DNA of 12,373 nt from Pseudomonadota bacterium (lineage in GTDB: Bacteria; Myxococcota; Bradymonadia; UBA4248): assembly GCA_017629415.1 (NCBI GenBank), contig JAGBXG010000415.1, forward strand, positions 1 to 12,373, given 5' to 3'. Of the stretch, positions 1-6,834 are shown piece after piece (the stretch's first letter is position 1; each line of letters starts with the position of its first letter). The notes beneath the pieces were generated by a model that was not told the origin of the DNA, ran no database searches, and saw only the letters and a list, made by a program, of their open reading frames with translations. Position numbers and translations under genes: made by a program.

Positions 1-27
1 GAAATGGAACCTTGTATTCCATTCCGC
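1..27. repeat. 27-bp direct repeat, copy 1
   Basis: This copy is identical over 27 bp to 282-308. The unit contains a 7-bp inverted repeat (AATGGAA / TTCCATT, 7-nt spacer), so each copy can form a small hairpin or bind a dimeric protein. It begins at the window edge, so the repeat may extend further left. Sequence after the copy diverges at once (cgagtag versus ttaggtg). Confidence 0.75.
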
Positions 28-281
28 CGAGTAGAAACGATATGTTTTTGTAAGTGTTAAGTTTTTTTGCCGCAGAATGGATGTGATTTCGAGAAAGCAA
101 GGAGTGAAAGGAGGGAGCGTGCTAGCGCACGTGACCGACTTGAACGACGCAGCTGTCGAAGAAAGTGCGCCATTCTGTCGAGCAAAAAAGCCTACCAAAG
201 GGTCTGAGCCCCCCTGGAATCCCGCAATATGGGACGTTTTTCGTGGGTTAGACGGGTTCTGATTACTGACGTTTTAGGGGC
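28..281. other. Gene-poor stretch between the two 27-bp repeats
   Basis: I see no recognisable gene here. A short plus-strand frame runs from ATG 77 or GTG 119 to the TGA at 260-262; the GTG at 119 follows a purine-rich GGAGGGAGC, but the spacing is short and the peptide resembles nothing I know. A small hairpin CGTGC / GCACG lies at 118-131. No tRNA, RNase P, tmRNA or SRP signature is visible. It could be a small non-coding RNA, a gene remnant, or the inside of a small element bounded by the direct repeats. Confidence 0.35.
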
Positions 282-308
282 GAAATGGAACCTTGTATTC
301 CATTCCGC
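282..308. repeat. 27-bp direct repeat, copy 2
   Basis: This is a perfect second copy of 1-27, in the same orientation and 281 bp further along. It carries the same internal AATGGAA / TTCCATT inverted repeat. The 52 bp that follow, up to the terminator at 361, show no gene. Confidence 0.75.
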
Positions 309-360
309 TTAGGTGAGCTTTGGGGTAAAGCCCGAAGAGGGATGGGACTTTCAAGTTACG

Positions 361-388
361 AAAAAAGCCTGCATGCGCAGGCTTTTTT
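361..388 (-). terminator. Rho-independent terminator of the S1-domain gene (bidirectional)
   Basis: A perfect 12-bp inverted repeat with a 4-nt ATGC loop: six A, then GCCTGC, loop, GCAGGC, then six T. It lies 18 bp beyond the stop codon of the minus-strand S1 gene. The six A on the plus strand give the U-tract for the minus transcript; the six T also allow termination from the left. Unlike the hairpins further right, it lacks the CTAT/ATACG junction. Confidence 0.9.
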
Positions 389-406
389 CATGGTAAGCGC
401 GATGGC

Positions 407-1939
407 TTATTTCTTTTTGAGACCGGCGAGCATATCACCGAAGGTACCGAACTTGGCACTATCTTTGTAGCTGTTGGAATCGTCGGATTTTTTACCGCGA
501 GGAGCGCGTTCGCGAGGAGCGCTGTCTTCGGTGTGTTCATCGCGTCTGGGGGCACGCTTGCGAGCGGGTGCTGCGCCTTCGCTGCGCGTGGAGAGTGTCA
601 TACGTTTTTTGTCAGCGTCGATGAGGATGACTTTGGCGGTGACATCGGTGCCGGGGGCAGCTTCGAGAAGTGCACGCGCTTCTTCGGAGATTTCGCTCAT
701 AGGCAGGAGAGCGGTGAGACGCGGAGCGATCTTAATGAAGATACCAAAATTGGTGACGGAATCGATTTTACCGGAAACTTCCTGACCCACAGCATAATCG
801 CTGGTGACGGTTTCCCAAGGATCGGCCTGATGACCTTTGTAAGACAGGGAGATACGATGTTTTTCGGTGTTGATGCCGAGAACGGTGACTTCGATTTCCT
901 GACCGACTTTGACGACGTCATCGGGGTTGGTCAGACGACGATCCCAGGAGAGTTCGGAAATATGAATGAGACCTTCGACGCCGCCGAGATCGACGAAGGA
1001 ACCGATTTTATCGACGTTGCGGACAACTTTACCGGAAACGCGGGAGCCGACTTCGATGCTGGCAACGATGCTTTCGAACGGATCTTCTTCGAGCTGTTTA
1101 ATGGAGAGGGAGAGTTTATTTTTGCCATCATTGCCGCCGAGTGCGATCACGCGGACTTTGACATCCTGACCGACGGAGAGGGCTTCTTTCGGATGATCGA
1201 TGTGACCATAGCAAATTTCGGAAACGTGAACGAGGCCTTCCACGCCACCGACATCGACGAATGCACCGTATTTCTGAATCGAAACAACTTTACCGTCGAG
1301 AACGGCGCCGACTTCGAGTTTGGAGAGGGCTTCATCGCGTTTGATGCGGTTTTCTTCTTCGAGGAGAGCCGTGCGTGAAAGAACGATATCCTTGCCGCGT
1401 TTGGCATATTTAATAACTTTGAATTCAAGGGACTGACCGACGAAAGATTCGGCGTCTTCGACTTTGCCTTTCTGAATCTGCGAAAGCGGGCAGAAAGCGC
1501 GTTGTCCCATGACTTCGAGTTCAAAACCGCCCTTATTGGTGGCTTTGACGAGAGCCTTAACGGCGCAACCGGACTGATAAGCTTCTTCGAGGGCGATATT
1601 ACCGACCTTGAGGGAACGCGAAAGCTTGAACGAACCGCCTTCAAAACCGACAATCTTAGCTTTGATGGTATCGCCGACGACCTGCGTCAATTTACCATCT
1701 TCGGTATTGAGGAGTTCAGAGACAGCGATTGAGGCTTCAGCTTTTGCGCCGATATTGACATAAGCAAATTCAGCACCGATCTGAACAATAATACCCTCAA
1801 CAATTTGTCCCTTTTCAAAGGACTTGTTTTCAAAAGCCTCCTGGGCTTCGAACATCGCAGAAAAATCCTCAACTTCAGCCGTCTCGGCTACTGTGTTTTC
1901 CGTGGATTCCGAGACAGAATTCTGAATTTCATCGGCCAT
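407..1939 (-). CDS. Ribosomal protein S1-like RNA-binding protein, five S1 domains
   Basis: A 510-residue protein built of five S1 (OB-fold) RNA-binding domains at about 43-111, 124-190, 209-281, 296-368 and 383-451. Domains 3 and 4 have the clearest signatures (YGAFVDVGGVEGLVHVSE and GSFVDLGGVEGLIHISELSW). An acidic N-terminus of about 40 residues precedes them, and a basic tail with repeated RAPR/PRGKK follows, ending in FGDMLAGLKKK. By family knowledge such proteins bind single-stranded mRNA and help load it on the 30S subunit. Canonical S1 has six domains and about 557 residues, so this may be the main S1 (rpsA) or a shorter paralogue. Two ATGs stand in tandem; GGAAGG lies 5 nt before the second (1939) but only 2 nt before the first (1942), so I choose the second. 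A strong terminator follows the gene. I saw no convincing promoter just upstream, so read-through from the lipoprotein gene is possible. Confidence 0.9.
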   Translation of the reverse strand: MADEIQNSVSESTENTVAETAEVEDFSAMFEAQEAFENKSFEKGQIVEGIIVQIGAEFAYVNIGAKAEASIAVSELLNTEDGKLTQVVGDTIKAKIVGFEGGSFKLSRSLKVGNIALEEAYQSGCAVKALVKATNKGGFELEVMGQRAFCPLSQIQKGKVEDAESFVGQSLEFKVIKYAKRGKDIVLSRTALLEEENRIKRDEALSKLEVGAVLDGKVVSIQKYGAFVDVGGVEGLVHVSEICYGHIDHPKEALSVGQDVKVRVIALGGNDGKNKLSLSIKQLEEDPFESIVASIEVGSRVSGKVVRNVDKIGSFVDLGGVEGLIHISELSWDRRLTNPDDVVKVGQEIEVTVLGINTEKHRISLSYKGHQADPWETVTSDYAVGQEVSGKIDSVTNFGIFIKIAPRLTALLPMSEISEEARALLEAAPGTDVTAKVILIDADKKRMTLSTRSEGAAPARKRAPRRDEHTEDSAPRERAPRGKKSDDSNSYKDSAKFGTFGDMLAGLKKK

Positions 1940-2024
1940 CATAACCTTCCAAAAAGCTCCATATCAATGCCTGACTTGCAGGACTCACCTTTGCCCGACC
2001 TTCATAAACCATCGGGACTTTGAA

Positions 2025-2050
2025 CAAAATCCGACGAGACCATCTCGCCG
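2025..2050 (-). terminator. Possible weak terminator after the lipoprotein gene
   Basis: On the minus strand an 8-bp stem (CGGCGAGA / TCTCGTCG, one G-U pair) with a TGG loop is followed by ATTTTG. The wobble pair forms only in the minus-strand RNA, which fits termination of the gene at 2064-2474. The U-run is short and interrupted, so it would at best attenuate transcription into the S1 gene. Confidence 0.4.
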
Positions 2051-2063
2051 GTACCTAAAAAAA

Positions 2064-2474
2064 CTAACGCAGAAGCCCTAAAATCTCTCCGAGCTCCCAT
2101 TTTTGAGCATCATTAAGCCGCTGATGCAACAGCATTTGTGCGTTTGCATACCGTTCGAGAGCGGCTTCTGTGCGCGGTTTTGCGCTTCGTCGCCAAGTTT
2201 CCCTCTCTTCAGGCGTCATATTCAAAAATTCCTGATTGAATTTATTCAACATACCGCTGGCAGCTTCCCGCGAATCCGTGACATATTTCCGAATATTTTC
2301 CAACGTCTTTGCAGGATCTGGATCATTGGCGCTCATCAATGCAGTCAAATCATCCATCAGCCGAATGTAGTCATTTTCAATCGCAACGGCTTGCGTCTGC
2401 GGCGTTTCAGCAGGCTGACTGCACGCACTTAACATGACAGTCAAAAGTATTGCTAAAACCTTTAAAGTCCGCAT
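2064..2474 (-). CDS. Small helical lipoprotein of unknown function
   Basis: A 136-residue protein with a classic lipoprotein signal: basic MRTLK start, hydrophobic stretch, and lipobox LSAC with the acylated cysteine at residue 18. The mature part of about 118 residues is charged and predicted helical, with a conserved-looking stretch NMTPEERETWRR near residue 90. It is probably anchored in the inner or outer membrane facing the periplasm. No known domain is recognised. An AAAGG lies 7 nt before the ATG, and a TTGACA-type promoter starts at 2568. The S1 gene follows 121 bp downstream on the same strand, separated by a weak hairpin. The function cannot be named from sequence alone. Confidence 0.8.
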   Translation of the reverse strand: MRTLKVLAILLTVMLSACSQPAETPQTQAVAIENDYIRLMDDLTALMSANDPDPAKTLENIRKYVTDSREAASGMLNKFNQEFLNMTPEERETWRRSAKPRTEAALERYANAQMLLHQRLNDAQKWELGEILGLLR

Positions 2475-2512
2475 CCTCGCGCCTTTCTTCTTGAATATGA
2501 TTACGACTTAAA

Positions 2513-2530
2513 TTTCTGCATATGCAGAAA
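2513..2530. promoter_or_regulatory. 18-bp perfect palindrome, likely operator of the lipoprotein gene
   Basis: TTTCTGCAT / ATGCAGAAA, 9 + 9 bp with no spacer. It begins about 10 bp after the -10 box of the minus-strand promoter, so it covers roughly the first 20 transcribed bases. Such a placement fits a repressor dimer blocking the start. In RNA it could form only a tight hairpin at the 5' end. The regulator is unknown. Confidence 0.55.
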
Positions 2531-2539
2531 AACGGCGGT

Positions 2540-2568
2540 ATTCTGAACTCATGCACATCATTTGTCAA
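2540..2568 (-). promoter_or_regulatory. Sigma70-type promoter for the lipoprotein gene
   Basis: On the minus strand: a perfect -35 TTGACA (2568-2563), a 17-nt spacer and a -10 CAGAAT (2545-2540). The expected start is near 2533, giving a leader of about 58 nt. It is the best housekeeping promoter in the window. It abuts the hairpin pair at 2573-2636. Confidence 0.65.
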
Positions 2569-2572
2569 GATT

Positions 2573-2636
2573 CCGCCGCTATTTCGCACAAAGTGCTCCA
2601 TACGCGGCGGCGCCGGCCTATGATATACGGCCGGCG
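2573..2636 (+). repeat. Tandem pair of CTAT/ATACG hairpins (site 1)
   Basis: Two hairpins lie back to back. Hairpin one, 2573-2610: outer stem CCGCCGC / GCGGCGG, junction TAT facing ATA with one bulged C, inner stem GCAC / GTGC around AAA. Hairpin two, 2611-2636: outer stem CGCCGGCC / GGCCGGCG, the same TAT/ATA with bulged C, and no inner stem. The pair lies just beyond the end of the kinase gene and just upstream of the lipoprotein promoter. There is no U-tract, so it is not a simple terminator. An alternative pairing of 2573-2578 with CGGCGG at 2533-2538 is possible. It belongs to the family also seen at 6753-6825 and 10315-10425. Confidence 0.75.
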
Positions 2637-2659
2637 AAACCCCAAAATCTCACCCCGAT

Positions 2660-4315
2660 TTACATCCATACCAAATGATAAACGACTAAAACATTGGCAA
2701 TCACAAACAATGCCGCCATCACCATAATTTGATACGGCTTAAAACCGCTGTTCCGGCTTGATGCGCGCTTTCCCCTTTGCCCTGATGATGAAAGAAGCAA
2801 TCTTGCACTCACGCGTTCCAAATCTGAAAGCATCGATTGAGCCGTCTGATAACGCTTTTCAGGATCCTTTTCCAAAGCACGATGCAAAACAACACCCAAT
2901 TCTGAAGCTTCCAGCCAGGATGGCAAAGAAATCGGTGCTTTATCTGTCGCCAAATGCGCCGCCTTGATCGGATCAGACGGCAAAATCGCTTTCCCGGATA
3001 TCATTTCAGCCAATATCAAACCAACCGCAAACACATCCGTCCGGGGTCGCGCCTGTTCCCCCCATAAAAGCTCAGGGGCTATATACTGGGGCGTTCCCAT
3101 AATCTTGCCGTTCTGTGTCAGCTGCATCCCCGTTCGATGTCTTGCTTTGGCAATACCAAAATCTAATACCTTGACAAAATCATGCTCCCCAATCACCTCG
3201 CGCAACATAATATTCGACGGCTTCAAATCCCGATGCACGATGCCTTTCTGATGTGCCTCATTGACACTTTTTAAAATCTGACATGCAATATGAATCGAAC
3301 GATGAACATCCAAACGGCCTTCGTGATTTAAAAGCGTACGCAGGGATTGCCCCTCGATATATTCCATCACAATAAACTGACAATTGTCATCAATACCGGC
3401 ATCGATCAGCTGAATCGTATTGGGATGAATCAAACTCTTAATAATATCAGCTTCGAGCAAAAATCGCTGCATCACCGACCTATCCTGCTGTGTCCGCAAA
3501 CGTTTGAGTGCCACAATCCTATCCAACCCAAGCTGTCTGGCTCGATACACAACCCCATACCCGCCTCGCGATATTTCAGACAACACTTCATATCTTTGCG
3601 CCACTACAGCGCCAATATTGATTTCGTGCGATGCCTCCCGCGAAGTTTTAAAGCCTGCTTTTTGAACAGCAGCAATAGGAGTCTCCAGCTCGGAAATCAT
3701 GTCTCTGCGTTCCAAAGGTACACAGCCGTCAGGACCAAGATTGATTGTCCGCATATGAGCCAGTTCCATAGTGGCCAACAGTTGCGGCTCATCTGCTTTT
3801 TTGACCACCGTTTTGGACAATCCAGGATATGAACCGCTGTTTCGCAGGCTGACAGCATCCTTTTGTACGGCTCCAAACCATTGTGCACCGGCTTTCACTT
3901 TAAAATCTACAGAACTGGTACTGCTGAATGGCTCATTTTTAGACGGTGTTTCTACATCAATCGGCTCTAAAACCGGCAAAGTCGTCTGCAAACTCTCTCT
4001 GACCATTTGAGGACTATCGACCTTTGTTCTTTCCCCCGATTTTTTACCAGACGCACATTCAGTCACCAAAGACACCGTTTTATCGTCTACAGCAGAATCA
4101 AAAACCAAACTTGAATCCGCCGTATCCCCCAACCCCCGTCGAATTTCTGAAACGACCGCATCCGTTTGCTTTTTTTGCGCCAAATCTCGCAATGACCTTA
4201 AGGGCCTTGCCGGCAATGTATCGGCTATCGCTAACTCATAAATTTCTGAATCCCACAAAATACCCACATTTGAAGCTTCCGCAGTTTGTCCATTCTTCTC
4301 ACTCAATCTTTGCAT
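2660..4315 (-). CDS. Tail-anchored PknB-type (Hanks) Ser/Thr protein kinase
   Basis: A 551-residue membrane kinase. Residues 1-235 are a poorly ordered, Ser/Thr-rich cytoplasmic region. Residues 242-500 are a Hanks-type kinase domain with glycine loop RGGYGVV (250-256), ATP lysine K271, helix-C E288, catalytic HRDLKPSN (361-368), DFG (385-387) and GTPQYIAPE (407-415); all catalytic residues are present. A single hydrophobic helix (about 528-550) ends the protein, so there is almost no periplasmic part and no PASTA-type sensor. I start at 4315 because GGAGGG stands 7 nt before this ATG; the same frame stays open to an ATG at 4405 (30 more residues) and another at 4330, both with poorer ribosome sites. 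It is divergent from the secreted-protein gene at 4628. By family it would phosphorylate Ser/Thr on cytoplasmic partners; its targets are unknown. Confidence 0.9.
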   Translation of the reverse strand: MQRLSEKNGQTAEASNVGILWDSEIYELAIADTLPARPLRSLRDLAQKKQTDAVVSEIRRGLGDTADSSLVFDSAVDDKTVSLVTECASGKKSGERTKVDSPQMVRESLQTTLPVLEPIDVETPSKNEPFSSTSSVDFKVKAGAQWFGAVQKDAVSLRNSGSYPGLSKTVVKKADEPQLLATMELAHMRTINLGPDGCVPLERRDMISELETPIAAVQKAGFKTSREASHEINIGAVVAQRYEVLSEISRGGYGVVYRARQLGLDRIVALKRLRTQQDRSVMQRFLLEADIIKSLIHPNTIQLIDAGIDDNCQFIVMEYIEGQSLRTLLNHEGRLDVHRSIHIACQILKSVNEAHQKGIVHRDLKPSNIMLREVIGEHDFVKVLDFGIAKARHRTGMQLTQNGKIMGTPQYIAPELLWGEQARPRTDVFAVGLILAEMISGKAILPSDPIKAAHLATDKAPISLPSWLEASELGVVLHRALEKDPEKRYQTAQSMLSDLERVSARLLLSSSGQRGKRASSRNSGFKPYQIMVMAALFVIANVLVVYHLVWM

Positions 4316-4322
4316 TTGGCTG

Positions 4323-4328
4323 CCCTCC
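4323..4328 (-). promoter_or_regulatory. Ribosome-binding site deciding the kinase start
   Basis: GGAGGG on the minus strand, 7 nt before the ATG at 4315. The upstream candidates (4330 and 4405) have no comparable site, so this signal favours the 551-residue form. Confidence 0.6.
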
Positions 4329-4627
4329 ATGACACTTGAAACATGATTGCAACAAACAGCCCTTTTTCTCCTGTTCTCTCCATGGTGCTGAATCACGTTT
4401 CTCATTTACTGATATAAATGGGGCAATTTTTCAGAAAATGACCAAATTTTTTTAAAAAACATGATTTTTCTGTATTTAGAAGAATTCTCATCGTTTGAGC
4501 GGAACGATTTTTCAGTATGCTCAATCTTTAAAACTTCAGAAATGGTTTTCCAGCTTTTGCATGCTTCCTTTTAGGGTATATCCTCGCTTGTTCAGCCCAG
4601 GCCGGGCACATCGACACGGACTGTCTC
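4329..4627. promoter_or_regulatory. Divergent, AT-rich promoter region between kinase and secreted protein
   Basis: This stretch separates two genes that point away from each other, so promoters for both should lie here. I could not find a convincing -35/-10 pair on either strand; TATATC boxes occur at 4577-4582 (plus) and near 4414 (minus), each with a weak partner. Two inverted repeats overlap: ATCGTT / AACGAT (4490-4508) and TTGAGC / GCTCAA with an 18-nt spacer (4495-4524). They may be binding sites, but are short enough to arise by chance. If the longer kinase start at 4405 were used, the region would shrink to 4406-4627. Confidence 0.4.
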
Positions 4628-6751
4628 ATGTTTTTACAACGCAAAATCCCCCTACATTCCTTTTTACCATACGCAGCTCAAGCCAGCCTCCTGCTTTGGG
4701 GATTTTGCACCTTTGCCTGTCATGCTGCAGAAGCCCAAGATCTGAAGCCCACACCCAAATCTGAATCTCAAATCATTCAGACGGAACCGCAACCCATTCA
4801 ATTTGGCTCATCAACAGCTCAATTCCCCACCCAAGAAACGCCAACAGCCCTCTCAACGCTGACATTACAACAACAGCGCACCCTGCTCTCTCAAGGGCTT
4901 GTCAGCAGCTTGCTCAATGGCACACTTGACGGCATGAATCGCCGCATGGCTCAAGACTCGGACGCTTCTGCCATCCCAGAAGCTCCCCCCGTCACACAGG
5001 AGACATGGCAAACATGGCTGATCCATCACGGCAAAAGATGGCTACATACACTTCAAGGTCAATGGCATGCCCTCAAGCATCAAGACCAAACGCATGTAGA
5101 TGAAAAAATCCTTGAACTGCTTGCCACTGAACTGGGTTTGGCATTAATCCAAGACTCAAACACAGAAAACCCGCAAATCATCTCCAGTCCTCACACGCCA
5201 GACAGACTGCGGACATTGCTGACAGCCGATCATGCACTTTTGGATACATGGTATGAGCTTTACCAAGCCATGGCACATCAGCAAAGCATAGCCCAAGACA
5301 ATCTTTTGGCCTCTGAAATCGAAAATTTGTTCCATCCCTCCAATGACAGGCTTGATCACAAAACAAAGCTCATCATTTACCTCACCATTCTCCCGCACCT
5401 GATAGAACATGCCAAAAATTCTAATGCTCAGGTCACAGTTCGCAAGCTGACCGAAGCCCAACGCACGCTCACGCGCCTGCTCGGCAACAGCCGCCATATC
5501 ATTTCATGCCGAGAAAATGCCTCCCCCATCCACGCAGAAATTACTTTTTCCCCTGCCCTTATCATCCCCAATACACACGGCAGCTATCAAATTCATACGC
5601 GTGATGTGTCTCATGATCGGTTTCCGGCATCGCGAGTTTCGTGCCAATTCGTTGAAACTCAAGAAACAGAGCAATCCATAAACGATCGGATGCAGCAGGC
5701 AATGGATGATGCCCAAGCCGCCCTGCTGACCAAAGACAACGATATCACCATTCAAGCCATGCATCATCTGAATCAAACCATCCGTCAGCTGGCACATGAA
5801 TACGGAATGAATGCGGCTTGGAACAATCACTGGAACCATGCCCACACCGAACAATGGCTTTGCCAGCTCCAGCTCATCACATTGCAGACCCTGGAGCAGC
5901 ACCGATTTGCTGAAATGGCTGCATTGGACAGAGGCATCCAACAGGCTTTCAGCGGCTCGACGTTCTATCAGCGCATGACCAATCTCGAATCATGCCAAAA
6001 TATCTTGCCTGAATCCGATCGCAGCATTCTGAAACGTCTCAATGACGAATACAGCAGTGCATACGAATGGATTGTTAAAAACTATGCCCCGAAAGCTCGC
6101 AAGAATTTCGACAAAAACTTTGCCAAATGGACACGGAAAATCAAACGCAATATCGCCCTCACACGCCGGCTGCTTGCGGCATGGACATTCTGGAGTGAAG
6201 GCGATTACGCAAAGGCAGCCAAGTACGCCGGCACAGAAATCACAAAAAACAAATCTCGCGTGGTTCATCCTCAGCTGCATTCTTTTGATCTCGTGCTTAA
6301 AGCCATCCGAGGGGAAGCCATCCCCCGCGAGGATTTAGAAACCTACATTCATGTCATACTGCTCAAAACACCGGCAGTTGTTTATCAGACATTGTCCGAA
6401 GCTTATCCGTGGTTTGACGAAACTCAACGCGCCGAAGTGGTTGAAATCATCAGCCAGTATCCGCCCACACAAGCCCCTGCGGCTGCAGCTTATTTTTATC
6501 TGACTTATGAACAGGAATTCCGAAAACGCCTGGATGCCTCAAAACGTGCGGCGATTGCTGCATGGCTTGAGACAGAAGTCCGCTCAGGGGAAAGTGCTGC
6601 GCAAACCCAGGCACGTCGGGAACAATGGTTCAAAGATCTGAAGGAAGCCAATGATTCCAAAGGTTTCCAGCATCTCATGCAAGTCATACAAAAAGACTGG
6701 GATGAACTGTCACCCCAGTCGCAGGATGTTTGGTCAAATGCCGCACTTTGA
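4628..6751 (+). CDS. Large secreted, mostly helical protein of unknown function
   Basis: A 707-residue protein with an N-terminal signal peptide: basic start, hydrophobic stretch, and a likely signal peptidase I site AEA|Q at 36/37. The cysteine at residue 31 does not sit in a good lipobox, so secretion is likelier than lipid anchoring. A Pro/Gln/Thr-rich linker (40-75) leads into long amphipathic helices. One stretch near 292-345 looks beta-rich, with Cys294 and Cys339 that could form a disulfide. The C-terminal half (about 510-640) has paired-helix character like TPR or other solenoid repeats, but no clear TPR consensus. No catalytic motif is recognised. The ribosome site before the ATG is poor (only CGGA). 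It is divergent from a kinase gene and convergent with another, and its stop codon abuts a hairpin repeat. Confidence 0.8.
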   Translation: MFLQRKIPLHSFLPYAAQASLLLWGFCTFACHAAEAQDLKPTPKSESQIIQTEPQPIQFGSSTAQFPTQETPTALSTLTLQQQRTLLSQGLVSSLLNGTLDGMNRRMAQDSDASAIPEAPPVTQETWQTWLIHHGKRWLHTLQGQWHALKHQDQTHVDEKILELLATELGLALIQDSNTENPQIISSPHTPDRLRTLLTADHALLDTWYELYQAMAHQQSIAQDNLLASEIENLFHPSNDRLDHKTKLIIYLTILPHLIEHAKNSNAQVTVRKLTEAQRTLTRLLGNSRHIISCRENASPIHAEITFSPALIIPNTHGSYQIHTRDVSHDRFPASRVSCQFVETQETEQSINDRMQQAMDDAQAALLTKDNDITIQAMHHLNQTIRQLAHEYGMNAAWNNHWNHAHTEQWLCQLQLITLQTLEQHRFAEMAALDRGIQQAFSGSTFYQRMTNLESCQNILPESDRSILKRLNDEYSSAYEWIVKNYAPKARKNFDKNFAKWTRKIKRNIALTRRLLAAWTFWSEGDYAKAAKYAGTEITKNKSRVVHPQLHSFDLVLKAIRGEAIPREDLETYIHVILLKTPAVVYQTLSEAYPWFDETQRAEVVEIISQYPPTQAPAAAAYFYLTYEQEFRKRLDASKRAAIAAWLETEVRSGESAAQTQARREQWFKDLKEANDSKGFQHLMQVIQKDWDELSPQSQDVWSNAAL

Positions 6752-6752
6752 C

Positions 6753-6825
6753 GCGGCGTATCTGCCCAGGGCAGATAGCCGCGGCCGCAGGGCGTATGGC
6801 CAAAGCGAAGCAACGGCCATAGCCC
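6753..6825 (-). repeat. Tandem pair of CTAT/ATACG hairpins (site 2)
   Basis: Two hairpins fill almost the whole 83-bp gap between the convergent genes. Hairpin one, 6753-6782: outer stem GCGGC / GCCGC, inner stem TATCTGCCC / GGGCAGATA with a one-base loop. Hairpin two, 6790-6825: outer GGGC / GCCC, inner TATGGCC / GGCCATA around a 13-nt loop. Both have one extra base beside TAT; read on the minus strand this is the same CTAT ... ATACG rule as site 1. Neither has a U-tract. They lie at the 3' ends of both flanking genes and could protect or end both transcripts. Confidence 0.75.
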
Positions 6826-6834
6826 GCGCAAATT

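Noticed and set aside
118..262. Short protein from GTG 119 (47 residues)
   Set aside because: The purine-rich site is too close to the start codon, the peptide matches nothing I know, and the flanks look non-coding; left as an unassigned region.
533..1378. Long plus-strand open frame (281 codons) opposite the S1 gene
   Set aside because: It is antisense to five clear S1 domains, its translation is low-complexity and Phe/Asp-rich as expected from a complementary strand, and no ribosome site precedes it.
4532..4627. In-frame upstream stretch of the secreted-protein gene reading like a second signal peptide (FLLGYILACSAQA)
   Set aside because: It has no start codon after the stop at 4529-4531, and the protein already has its own signal peptide from 4628. 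A frameshifted ancestral start remains possible but is not supported.
2573..6825. Calling sites 1 and 2 simple Rho-independent terminators
   Set aside because: Neither strand has a T-run after the hairpins, unlike 361-388 and 10315-10346.
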